Shown here one piece after another: positions 1 through 7,175 of a stretch of DNA of 64,000 nucleotides. A program made the position numbers and the translations under genes. The stretch's first letter is position 1; every line of letters starts with the position of its first letter. The notes below the pieces were generated by a model. It was given only the letters and a program-made list of their open reading frames with translations. It ran no database searches and was not told the DNA's origin. The DNA comes from Treponema sp. (GTDB lineage: Bacteria; Spirochaetota; Spirochaetia; Treponematales; Treponemataceae): assembly GCA_022510865.1 (NCBI GenBank), contig JAFLSQ010000003.1, positions 46,042 to 110,041 on the forward strand, read 5' to 3'.

Positions 1-458
1 AGCCCAATCACGCCGAAAAAATCGGTGACTGTCCCGCCGCCCTGCTCGATTAAATTTTTGGCGGCCTTGAGAGTTCCGCCGGTGGCAATCAAATCATCAA
101 CAACAAGATAGCGTCCGCCTTTTTTGATGTCAGACTTGTGCACCTCAATCACAGACTGGCCGTACTCCAAATCATAGCCGCACTGATACGTCTCGCCGGG
201 CAGCTTGCCTTTTTTGCGAATCAGGACAAGCGGAATGCCAAGACGTTCCGCGAGCGGAGCGGCAAAAACAAAACCGCGGCTCTCAACTCCGGCAACGGCA
301 TCAAACTGCGCGTCTTTGTACAGCGCAATCATCTGGTCTATGCAGAATTTAAAGGCATCCGGATTTACAAGAACGCCCGTAATATCATAAAAAAGAATGC
401 CAGGTTTTGGAAAATCCGGGATTCTGCGCACTGACTTGTCCAGCATCTGAATGTTCAT
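1..458 (-). CDS. apt: Adenine phosphoribosyltransferase (C-terminal part outside window)
   Basis: Purine salvage enzyme of the cytoplasm, making AMP from adenine and PRPP. The minus-strand reading frame starts at the ATG at 458 (MNIQMLDKSVRRIPDFPKPG) and is still open at base 1, so about 152 residues are visible. Family marks are the N-terminal IPDFPKPGILFYDIT segment, AGVESRGFVFAAPLAERLG, and the PRPP-binding motif VVDDLIATGGTLKAA. The start is supported by a Shine-Dalgarno (GAGGTG) six bases upstream and by a promoter at 481-509. The final residues lie beyond the window. No sign of truncation other than the edge. Confidence 0.93.
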   Translation of the reverse strand, partial: MNIQMLDKSVRRIPDFPKPGILFYDITGVLVNPDAFKFCIDQMIALYKDAQFDAVAGVESRGFVFAAPLAERLGIPLVLIRKKGKLPGETYQCGYDLEYGQSVIEVHKSDIKKGGRYLVVDDLIATGGTLKAAKNLIEQGGGTVTDFFGVIG

Positions 459-480
459 TGGAGCACCTCACAGAAAAAAC

Positions 481-509
481 ATTCTAATACTATCGTGTTT
501 TTCCCGCAA
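481..509 (-). promoter_or_regulatory. Promoter of apt
   Basis: Read on the minus strand: -35 TTGCGG (504-509), 17-base spacer, -10 TAGAAT (481-486). The start codon lies 22 bases past the -10, leaving a short leader that contains the GAGGTG ribosome site. Confidence 0.5.
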
Positions 510-544
510 GTAGTCTGCCGCAAGTCTGATATTCTGGCGCAGAA

Positions 545-2380
545 TCAGTGGAGCGAGCGGCGGCCAAGGAAAAACAGGGAGCACACCACAAGCGCGACTG
601 AATAAACCGCGAACGCGCCCAGCATGGCTCCGGTTATACCCATGCTCGCAAGGATAGCATAATTCATCAGTTTGAAGACGAACATTGACGCTTTATAGAA
701 AACGTCCGCAATCAGCATGAAAACCGGGAAAACGAAGACCCACCAGAATTTGAAATACTGGTCAACATTCGTCCTGTTGTTCCAGGCGAACGTGGCGAGC
801 ATGATGAAAATTATAATCATCCAGAACGGATAGAAAATGCGGTTAAGGCAGACCGCGCCGAAAACATCCGCAGAGAATCCGTATTTGACTGTGCGCGAGA
901 GCAGCATGAACAAAGTATAAAGCGGAATTATGGACGGATTTCTCATCGAATTCTCAAGCATAATAAAATCGTCATAAGGGATAGAGAACATCAGGTGCTC
1001 GGGATAAGTCTCCTCCATCTCCTGATAGTAAGTGTACTCCGGAAGATACTCGCCGGCCGGCCCATCACGCTCCACAGAGCGTAGCATGATATAAGGCACA
1101 AAACGCACTTTATCATCCAGCCCCATGAGCAGCCTCGTCGTGGGCGAGAAAGTCTCCACAGAAACCGGCAGGACTTTCGCGTAAGGCACGGACATTGTCC
1201 TGAACAAATTGCCGTCCTTGTCCACAGAGCTGATGAAAAGCCCCCGCAGATATTGGATTGATTTTCCGGTCCCCTGCACGGTGGTCACGCCTTTAAAATA
1301 GATGATGTCCTGACTTCCGTCCAGATACTTGTAGGCAAAATAAATGTCGTTGGCATCCTCAAAGCTCTCAAGCTCCAAAGTCTCATCTATAAAGAAGCAT
1401 TTCTCGTTAATCCGGTTCTCGGCAATCGCACGGTAGAAAATCACATCCGGGTCTGACTGGAATTCCCGCGATGAATTATAAAGCTCGTTGAAAATATAAT
1501 ACGCGCGCAAATCATCCTTTTCCAGAAGCGCGAGATAGCCCTCATATTTTTTGCCGAACGCAAGCTGCTCATCAGTCTTCGCAAGATTATGGTACTCGCT
1601 CAGATTGTTCCATGCCGCAGTCGCGATTCTGCGCAGCTCCTCAAGATTCGGGTCCTTTGGGCTGGCAAGGTTCATCCCGACATAAGCGTAATAATGCGCG
1701 TTGAACCATTCTTTTTTATCAAAATAATCCTGCGCCCTAAGATAATACTCATAGACTTCCGCAATTTGATTCGGGTCGATTACAACGTGGTCAACTTTCT
1801 CGGCATTCTCCACAGACTCATAAAGTTTTATCCTGATGTTCGAGTCGCGCCTCTGATTGCTCGCAACCTCCGCGTCATCCAGAAGCCGCGAGGCCTCCTC
1901 AGATTTTGGGGATAATTTAAGCGCGGCGTCCGCGTAACCCATCGCGCGCTCATAATAGCCTTTCTCATACAAAGTGCGCCCTACTTTTATGTACTCGCTC
2001 ACAAGTTTAGGACGATTTACAATGCGATTTTTCTGCTGGCCAATCAGAACGCCAAAAACTTCCGCGCCAAGAGTGAGCACAAAAGCAATCACAATCACCG
2101 CGACCATGATTGTTTTAAAACGGGCGAACATTGCGGCAGAAAAACGCGATGTGCTTCCCTCGGAATTCTGGCCAAAATAAACCGAGCAGCTGACAACAAA
2201 GCCCGTCATCATGATTGCGGGCAGATAATTTATGAAATACTCAAATCCGGTGAGAATTTTAAGCGCGTTGACTGAATTTTTTGGAAGTTCCGCAGAAAAA
2301 TCCGCGAAAGCCGCGAAAATCATGCAGATTACAAGCGACAGCCCAAGAAAAATAGAAAGCAGTCCGAAAATCTTTTTCAT
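545..2380 (-). CDS. Membrane protein with TPR-like helices, unknown function
   Basis: A 611-residue protein not recognised as a named family. Three hydrophobic segments lie near the N-terminus (about residues 7-27, 44-66, 89-114), followed by a soluble part that opens with a TPR-like stretch (about 130-170, YEKGYYERAMGYADAALKLSP) and continues as mixed helices and strands to about residue 500; several further membrane segments fill residues 510-605. The start is set by GGAG about seven bases upstream. It begins nine bases after the stop of the upstream membrane protein at 2390-3373, so the two are almost surely cotranscribed and probably work together at the inner membrane. The TPR region suggests a protein-protein assembly role, but nothing fixes the partner. 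Confidence 0.8.
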   Translation of the reverse strand: MKKIFGLLSIFLGLSLVICMIFAAFADFSAELPKNSVNALKILTGFEYFINYLPAIMMTGFVVSCSVYFGQNSEGSTSRFSAAMFARFKTIMVAVIVIAFVLTLGAEVFGVLIGQQKNRIVNRPKLVSEYIKVGRTLYEKGYYERAMGYADAALKLSPKSEEASRLLDDAEVASNQRRDSNIRIKLYESVENAEKVDHVVIDPNQIAEVYEYYLRAQDYFDKKEWFNAHYYAYVGMNLASPKDPNLEELRRIATAAWNNLSEYHNLAKTDEQLAFGKKYEGYLALLEKDDLRAYYIFNELYNSSREFQSDPDVIFYRAIAENRINEKCFFIDETLELESFEDANDIYFAYKYLDGSQDIIYFKGVTTVQGTGKSIQYLRGLFISSVDKDGNLFRTMSVPYAKVLPVSVETFSPTTRLLMGLDDKVRFVPYIMLRSVERDGPAGEYLPEYTYYQEMEETYPEHLMFSIPYDDFIMLENSMRNPSIIPLYTLFMLLSRTVKYGFSADVFGAVCLNRIFYPFWMIIIFIMLATFAWNNRTNVDQYFKFWWVFVFPVFMLIADVFYKASMFVFKLMNYAILASMGITGAMLGAFAVYSVALVVCSLFFLGRRSLH

Positions 2381-2389
2381 CCGCGTCTC

Positions 2390-3373
2390 CTAGTCCTTTT
2401 TCTGAGTGTGATTTTTGATGACCAAGCCGACAATCCAGATTACCGTAAAAATAAGCGCGAGGAGGCAGTTTGCCACAAAAACCAGCGGCTCGGGATGCCA
2501 TTTTGCCAGAAAATCATAGATTGCGTTGCCGCCAAGCTGCTGCGATATTGTCCCCAGCCACGGCGAGAAGAATCCGGAATTCAGCGAGAGGATGAGCGAT
2601 GTGAGCAGGAAAAACAGCGTTGTGGTCAGAAGCCGCCAGTCAAACAGATTTGTAAGCAGATAAACCGAGCAGAGCGCGAGCGCGAAAGAAAGATAGAACA
2701 AAAAGGTGAGGATGCCGTCATCAAAAGCGCGGGAGAATGCGTAGCGTCCGCCAACGGCAAGCGCGCGGAAATTCACGAAAGACGGGCTGAGCCTGCCGCG
2801 GAAACTCTCGCGCACAAGAATCTCGCGGAAGGGAGCGGCCTTTGTGTTCAGTTTAAAAGCATTGGAATCGCGGACAGGCCCGAACATCACATAGTCGTCG
2901 TCTTTTTCCGTCTGGATTATGACCGCGTCTGCCTTCATTCCGCCGTTGGAGTATGTGAAATCATTTGTGAAATAATAAACCTCGTTGTCAACATGGCGGA
3001 AATAATCTTTTGATAGATAAGACTCTTCTGTTGTGAATGGATAATTTTTATCAAGATAGTCGCACAGCTTGCAGTTCAAGGGCAGAATTACAATCCATGT
3101 GACAAAGCAGAGAATCAGAAAAATGATGGTCTGCGAGATTCCGCCCGGATGCCGGATGCGGTAGAATGCCACGAGCGGACAGGCAAGAAAAATCACGCAG
3201 AAACTGATGTATGAGAAAGAATGATAGAGAACTTCCGTGGTGAAAAGCCGCAGATTGTCGCCCGCAACGTAACTCAGCAGGTTCAGGAACATCGCGTACA
3301 TCAACGTTCCGAAAGCCAGTCCAAATATCAGAGAGGCAAAATACATAATCACAAGGTTAAGCGTCTTTTTCAT
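2390..3373 (-). CDS. Multi-pass membrane protein, unknown function
   Basis: About 327 residues starting MKKTLNLVIMYFASLIFGLAFGT. Three hydrophobic segments precede residue 120; a soluble, presumably extracytoplasmic, domain occupies about 125-225; three or more further membrane segments follow. The open frame continues upstream to 3583, across the start of the divergent STAS gene, so that extension is rejected. The ATG at 3373 has only a weak GGGAT ahead of it; an in-frame ATG at 3388 overlaps the TATAAT element and is the alternative if the transcript is leaderless. Its architecture (membrane bundle, soluble middle, membrane bundle) mirrors the downstream partner at 545-2380. Function unknown. 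Confidence 0.75.
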   Translation of the reverse strand: MKKTLNLVIMYFASLIFGLAFGTLMYAMFLNLLSYVAGDNLRLFTTEVLYHSFSYISFCVIFLACPLVAFYRIRHPGGISQTIIFLILCFVTWIVILPLNCKLCDYLDKNYPFTTEESYLSKDYFRHVDNEVYYFTNDFTYSNGGMKADAVIIQTEKDDDYVMFGPVRDSNAFKLNTKAAPFREILVRESFRGRLSPSFVNFRALAVGGRYAFSRAFDDGILTFLFYLSFALALCSVYLLTNLFDWRLLTTTLFFLLTSLILSLNSGFFSPWLGTISQQLGGNAIYDFLAKWHPEPLVFVANCLLALIFTVIWIVGLVIKNHTQKKD

Positions 3374-3446
3374 AACAATCCCATTCATTATATTATCGCA
3401 CATTCTGAACAAATGTTGAAAAAAATCTGCGTCCGCGATGCAGGAT

Positions 3447-3476
3447 TTGACATGATATTTCAATAACTGATATAAT
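3447..3476 (+). promoter_or_regulatory. Promoter of the STAS gene, near-leaderless
   Basis: TTGACA (3447-3452), 18-base spacer, TATAAT (3471-3476): a near-perfect sigma70-type promoter. The ATG comes nine bases after the -10 and no Shine-Dalgarno fits between them, so the transcript has at most a few leader bases. Confidence 0.75.
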
Positions 3477-3485
3477 AGTCGAACT

Positions 3486-4040
3486 ATGGATGACAATAAC
3501 GCTCTGATTACAGGGTTTGACAGCGACAGAGACAGCAGTCTTACCATCAGTCTGAGGAAAGCAGAAGGCATTGACTCAGGCATTTTTATTTATTTGAACG
3601 GATACATCGACACTTATAACTCCAATTTTTTTCAGAAACAGGTTAATAAAATCATAGATGCGGGCTTTCTCAATCTGATTTTCAACTGCTCTGCCTTAAG
3701 TTATGTCTCTTCCACAGGAATCGGGTCGTTCGCATCATTTCTGAAAATCCTGAAATCAAAAGGCGGCGAGATTGTCATGCAGGAAGTTCAGCCGAAAGTC
3801 TACGAGGTTTTCCAGCTGCTTGGCTTCTCACAGTTTTTCAACATCAAGGCAAACCTTGAGGAAGTGCTGGACTTTTTCAAGCACGGCGGAACGCCCACTT
3901 TCGGCAGCGTTTTTCCGCTTCTTGTGCGCTGCCCAGTTTGCGACAAAAAACTGCGCTCAACAAAACCGGGTCATTTCCGCTGCTCGGGCTGCCGCTCAAT
4001 CATTTCCATAAACGAGATGGGCTCGGTTTCTTTAGGCTGA
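3486..4040 (+). CDS. STAS-domain protein with C-terminal zinc ribbon
   Basis: A 184-residue protein with an anti-sigma-factor-antagonist-like STAS domain (about 15-130) and a C-terminal zinc ribbon (about 147-175; Cys149, Cys152, Cys166, Cys169). The STAS core shows the expected LNGYIDTYN strand-turn and the YVSSTGIG segment where family members carry a regulatory phosphoserine (Ser75/Ser76 here). Known family role: partner-switching with an anti-sigma factor or kinase. No kinase or phosphatase partner lies nearby. The zinc ribbon fused to STAS is unusual and could bind nucleic acid or protein. The start at 3486 is fixed by the promoter spacing rather than by a ribosome site. Confidence 0.85.
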   Translation: MDDNNALITGFDSDRDSSLTISLRKAEGIDSGIFIYLNGYIDTYNSNFFQKQVNKIIDAGFLNLIFNCSALSYVSSTGIGSFASFLKILKSKGGEIVMQEVQPKVYEVFQLLGFSQFFNIKANLEEVLDFFKHGGTPTFGSVFPLLVRCPVCDKKLRSTKPGHFRCSGCRSIISINEMGSVSLG

Positions 4041-4063
4041 TTTCCCCGCCGAGCCGTGCATTC

Positions 4064-4090
4064 CCCCGGATTTTGTCCGGGATTTTTTTT
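4064..4090 (+). terminator. Rho-independent terminator after the STAS gene
   Basis: CCCGGA (4065-4070), five-base loop, TCCGGG (4076-4081), then A and a run of eight T. A compact hairpin with a T tail 24 bases after the stop codon. Confidence 0.85.
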
Positions 4091-4109
4091 GATTTGACCG
4101 CCTTTCCTA

Positions 4110-4365
4110 AAATTGTGGATAAGTTGTGCAAAAACAGGGGAAAACTTCGCGTGAAACACCTGATGTGAAACATTCCGCCTGCATCAAAAATGTGATTTTT
4201 AAGCAGCGCAGGCAACCTAAATCATTATATTACAAAGAATTACAACTGTACGAAAAATATTTTTGCGAATTTTCTGATATTTTTCAGAAAACTGCTTGAC
4301 ACAGAATTTCGTGCAAAAATTGTGGATAAACTGTGCACAACTTGCGGACAAGGTGTGCACAAACG
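4110..4365. other. DnaA-box clusters around an AT-rich inverted repeat; possible replication origin or DnaA-titration site
   Basis: Fills the gap between the convergent STAS and hisB genes. Two perfect DnaA boxes (TTATCCACA on the minus strand) lie at 4114-4122 and 4321-4329. Each is followed by look-alikes in strict 11-bp steps: 4125 (TGTGCAAAA) on the left; 4310 (CGTGCAAAA), 4332 (TGTGCACAA), 4343 (TGCGGACAA) and 4354 (TGTGCACAA) on the right, given as plus-strand 9-mers. Between the clusters is an AT-rich stretch (about 4195-4300) containing an 8-bp inverted repeat (TTTTCTGA, 4270-4277, with TCAGAAAA, 4284-4291). No dnaA or dnaN gene is in the window. The periodic same-strand spacing is what DnaA filament-forming sites show; the function is inferred. 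Confidence 0.6.
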
Positions 4366-4371
4366 CAGAGG

Positions 4372-4989
4372 TCAGACAATCACGCCTTTTGTGCTCGGAA
4401 TCGCGCCGGCTCTGCGGGCATCAGGCTCAACCGCCGCACGGATTGCCCTGCCAGATGCCTTGAAGCACGCCTCCATTTTGTGGTGGTCGCTCCTGCCACG
4501 AATCACGTCAATGTGAAGATTGCACAGCGCGCTGTTCGCAAAGCCCTGCCAGAAATCCTCAAAGCAATCAGTCTGAAAACTTGACTCTTTTCCGCCGCTC
4601 ACGCTCACAAGCGGAACGCCGGTCAGAGCGGAATTGCAGACAAGATACGGACGGCCTCCAAAATCCACAGAAACCTGCGCCAAAGTCTCGTCCATCGGGC
4701 AGATGAAAAAACCCGCGCGATGAATTCCCGCGCAGTCGCCAAGAGCTTTCCTGAAACACTCGCCAAGAACAATCCCCGTGTCCTCGATTGTGTGGTGCTG
4801 GTCAACTTCAAGGTCGCCTTTTATGCTGCCGCGCAAATCAAAAAGTCCGTGCTTGCAGAAACTTCTGAGCATGTGGTCAAAAAATCCGATTGGATTCTCA
4901 ACCTCGCACTTTCCGCTGCCGTCAAGGTTCAGCGTCAGCTCAATCTGGGTCTCACCGGTCGTCCGTTTTACAGTCGCAGTCCTCATCAT
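4372..4989 (-). CDS. hisB: Imidazoleglycerol-phosphate dehydratase
   Basis: Histidine biosynthesis: dehydrates imidazole glycerol phosphate to imidazole acetol phosphate in the cytoplasm. A single-domain enzyme of about 204 residues, normal for the family. Diagnostic motifs are DHMLRSFCKHG, the metal-binding LEVDQHHTIEDTGIVLGEC and the second histidine cluster RGRSDHHKMEACFKA near the C-terminus. Two adjacent ATG codons (4989, 4986) follow AAGGAGGCG. It begins 15 bases after hisG ends, so hisG-hisB form an operon. There is no fused histidinol-phosphatase domain; a separate PHP-type phosphatase lies at 12931-13794. Confidence 0.96.
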   Translation of the reverse strand: MMRTATVKRTTGETQIELTLNLDGSGKCEVENPIGFFDHMLRSFCKHGLFDLRGSIKGDLEVDQHHTIEDTGIVLGECFRKALGDCAGIHRAGFFICPMDETLAQVSVDFGGRPYLVCNSALTGVPLVSVSGGKESSFQTDCFEDFWQGFANSALCNLHIDVIRGRSDHHKMEACFKASGRAIRAAVEPDARRAGAIPSTKGVIV

Positions 4990-5004
4990 CGCCTCCTTAA
5001 AAAG

Positions 5005-5877
5005 CTAGAGCATCACCTTGCGCAGCTCGTACTCAACAATGTCCGTCGCGCCAAGGCTCTGGAGTTTTGGCAGCAAAGTCGGCACCTCTGATTTTCTGAC
5101 CGCAATTTTGATTGCATAGCCGCCTCCGCCAAAAAGCGGGCTTACAGTGGGGCTTTTCATGCTGGGCAGTCCGTTAATCAGATTGTCGAACTTGTCCTGG
5201 GCGCAGTTCATCTCTAGCATGACGCGGCTTCTGGCGTTCAGGACGGTCTCAAAAAGCATTTTAAGCTCAAGGATTTTCTGCCTTTTTCCGTCATCCGCCA
5301 TTGCGTTTTTGGATGCGTACATTCTTGTGGATGATTCCATGAGCGTGTCAACGATTTTCAGGCGGTTCGCTTTCAAAGACGAGCCGGTTGAGGTGTTGTC
5401 TATCAGAATCTGCGCGATTGAGTCATCGGTGTCCTGCACAAAACCTTCGGAAGTGCCCCAGGTGCGGAAAATCGTACCTTGAATCTTTTTTTCCGCAACC
5501 CATTTACGGCTCAAATTCTGGTATTCCGTCGCGATTGTGACGGGATTCTCAAGCAGGCGGTCAAAATCACGGGTCTCCGGAATGGCCGCGACAATCCGCA
5601 CGCCGTCAAATCCAAGATCCATAATCTCCACGACATCATTCTCAACGCCGTTCTCGTAAACCCAGTCCTTGCCGGAAAATCCCACATCCGCCTTGCCGCC
5701 CGCAAGCAGAAGGCTTGTAATCTGCGGCTTCACCACCTGAAAGGCAAGGTCATCCTGATTTGTGGTGGGAAAATACGTTCTGTCCGGCAGATGGATTGAG
5801 ATGCCGACATCGCTTAGAAGCTCGTAGACAGACTCGTAAATTCTTCCTTTTGCAAGCAAAATTTTTAACTTTTCCAT
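5005..5877 (-). CDS. hisG: ATP phosphoribosyltransferase, long form
   Basis: First step of histidine synthesis, condensing ATP with PRPP. From the ATG at 5877 (MEKLKILLAKGRIYESVYELL) the protein has 290 residues: catalytic domain to about residue 215, then the C-terminal regulatory ACT-like domain (VSPLFGGGGYAIKIAVRKSE), so it is the long form that is normally histidine-inhibited and does not need HisZ. The open frame runs 14 codons further up, but that extension lies inside the promoter; the -10 TATACT ends six bases before the chosen ATG and there is no Shine-Dalgarno, so a leaderless mRNA is the best reading. Cotranscribed with hisB. Confidence 0.95.
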   Translation of the reverse strand: MEKLKILLAKGRIYESVYELLSDVGISIHLPDRTYFPTTNQDDLAFQVVKPQITSLLLAGGKADVGFSGKDWVYENGVENDVVEIMDLGFDGVRIVAAIPETRDFDRLLENPVTIATEYQNLSRKWVAEKKIQGTIFRTWGTSEGFVQDTDDSIAQILIDNTSTGSSLKANRLKIVDTLMESSTRMYASKNAMADDGKRQKILELKMLFETVLNARSRVMLEMNCAQDKFDNLINGLPSMKSPTVSPLFGGGGYAIKIAVRKSEVPTLLPKLQSLGATDIVEYELRKVML

Positions 5878-5883
5878 AGTCAC

Positions 5884-5912
5884 AGTATAGAGGAGAAACT
5901 GATTGTTGACAA
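5884..5912 (-). promoter_or_regulatory. Leaderless promoter of hisGB
   Basis: Minus strand: -35 TTGTCA (5907-5912), 17-base spacer, -10 TATACT (5884-5889), then six bases to the ATG of hisG. Its -35 shares five base pairs with the -35 of the divergent promoter at 5906-5933. Confidence 0.75.
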
Positions 5913-5933
5913 TCATCATAAAAGTGCTATAAC
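5906..5933 (+). promoter_or_regulatory. Leaderless promoter of the SGNH hydrolase gene
   Basis: TTGACA (5906-5911), 16-base spacer, TATAAC (5928-5933), seven bases, then ATG at 5941. No ribosome site. Overlaps the hisG -35, so the two promoters probably compete for polymerase. Confidence 0.7.
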
Positions 5934-5940
5934 TGTACTT

Positions 5941-6657
5941 ATGGAGAACGGAATAAATTCAATCGCGGTATTCGGGGACTCAATCCTCAAAGGCGCGGTC
6001 ACTGGAACAAACAGCGGACACCTGTTTGATATAATCGCGGAGAACAGCCTTGCGCTCGCACAGAGAACCCTTGGATTCGAGCTGAACAATCAGTCTGTTT
6101 TCGGGAACATAATCTCAAAGGCACAGAGAAAATTCGCAAAAATGATGGAGCGCGGCGAGCGTTTTGACCTTGGCATAATTGAGTCGGGCGGAAACGACTG
6201 CGACTACGACTGGCCGCCGGTCAGCGAAAATCCGTTTCCTGCGGACATCTCGCACAAGCCGCGCACAACGCTCAGCGATTTTATCCGCATAATCGATGAG
6301 ATGACTTCGGTCATGCGCGGGAATAAAATCACCCCGCTTCTGATGACAATGCCGCCTCTTGTGCCCGACTGGTGGTTCGAGCACATCTGCGCTGGAAACA
6401 ATCGGGATAACATCCTCAGATTTCTGGACGGAAATCCGCACAAACTTTATGAGAATCACGAGCGTTACAACATCGCCATTGTGGATTTTGCGAGGAGCGC
6501 GGACGTGCAGTTCGTGGATATGCGCAAGGCGATGCTTGACGCTCCGAACTACCGTAATCTGATGTGCAAGGACGGAATCCACCCGAACCAAAAGGGCTAT
6601 GAATACATGGCAGAAGTCTGGGTGCGCGAGCTTCCGAAAATCAAAAAGGAATTCTGA
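5941..6657 (+). CDS. SGNH/GDSL-family hydrolase
   Basis: A 238-residue cytoplasmic-looking esterase/lipase-fold protein with no signal peptide. The SGNH blocks are clear: block I VFGDSI (nucleophile Ser14), block III ESGGNDCD (Gly84, Asn85), and block V DGIHPNQKGY near the C-terminus (Asp211, His214). The substrate cannot be read from sequence; the family removes acyl groups from lipids, sugars or peptides. Start chosen from the promoter spacing. It is followed 10 bases later by rnhA, which probably shares its transcript. Confidence 0.85.
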   Translation: MENGINSIAVFGDSILKGAVTGTNSGHLFDIIAENSLALAQRTLGFELNNQSVFGNIISKAQRKFAKMMERGERFDLGIIESGGNDCDYDWPPVSENPFPADISHKPRTTLSDFIRIIDEMTSVMRGNKITPLLMTMPPLVPDWWFEHICAGNNRDNILRFLDGNPHKLYENHERYNIAIVDFARSADVQFVDMRKAMLDAPNYRNLMCKDGIHPNQKGYEYMAEVWVRELPKIKKEF

Positions 6658-6667
6658 AATCAGTTTT

Positions 6668-7117
6668 ATGGATGAAATCACAGTTTATACAGACGGCGGA
6701 TGCCACGGGAATCCCGGGCCGGGCGGCTGGGCAATCGTTGTGATTGCCGGCGGCATCGTAAAACAGCTTTCCGGCGGCGAGAAAATGACCACGAACAACC
6801 GCATGGAGCTTATGGCCGCAATCAACGCGCTGACGGTCGTGCGCAACACTCCGGATTTTTCGGGCTGCCACATCACCGTGAACATTGACAGCCAGTACGT
6901 GCGCAACGGAATCACCAGCTGGATAAAAAGCTGGAAAGCGAAAGGCTGGAAAACCGCAGACAAAAAGCCGGTGAAAAATCAGGATTTGTGGACAACGCTT
7001 GACGCACTGAATTCCTCGCTGAACGTCACCTGGAACTGGGTCAAAGGTCACGCCGGAATCGAATACAATGAGCTTTGCGACCAGTTGTGCCAGGCAGAAA
7101 TCGCGAAATTCGAATAA
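6668..7117 (+). CDS. rnhA: Ribonuclease HI
   Basis: Cuts the RNA strand of RNA-DNA hybrids (primers, R-loops). 149 residues from the ATG at 6668, the usual length. Motifs: VYTDGGCHGNPGPGG with the first catalytic Asp (Asp9), NNRMELMAAI with the catalytic Glu, NIDSQYV with the second Asp, and KGHAGIEYNELCDQL with the loop His and last Asp. The open frame extends up to 6599 inside the SGNH gene, but homologous sequence begins at MDEITVYTDGG. An AAAGGA lies about 12-17 bases upstream, so the ribosome site is weakly placed; translational coupling to the upstream gene is likely. Confidence 0.95.
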   Translation: MDEITVYTDGGCHGNPGPGGWAIVVIAGGIVKQLSGGEKMTTNNRMELMAAINALTVVRNTPDFSGCHITVNIDSQYVRNGITSWIKSWKAKGWKTADKKPVKNQDLWTTLDALNSSLNVTWNWVKGHAGIEYNELCDQLCQAEIAKFE

Positions 7118-7175
7118 TTCTCAAAAAAAAGTGCGGGAATCGTCTGAAATGAAAAAATCCTGACTATTATAAAGT

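Noticed and set aside
2390..3583. 397-codon version of the second membrane protein
   Set aside because: Would overlap the STAS promoter and start; N-terminal 70 residues lack coding character, and the membrane segment begins at MKKTLNL.
4296..4324. TTGACA at 4296 as a promoter
   Set aside because: No acceptable -10 at 16-18 bases and no plus-strand gene downstream; better explained as part of the DnaA-box region.
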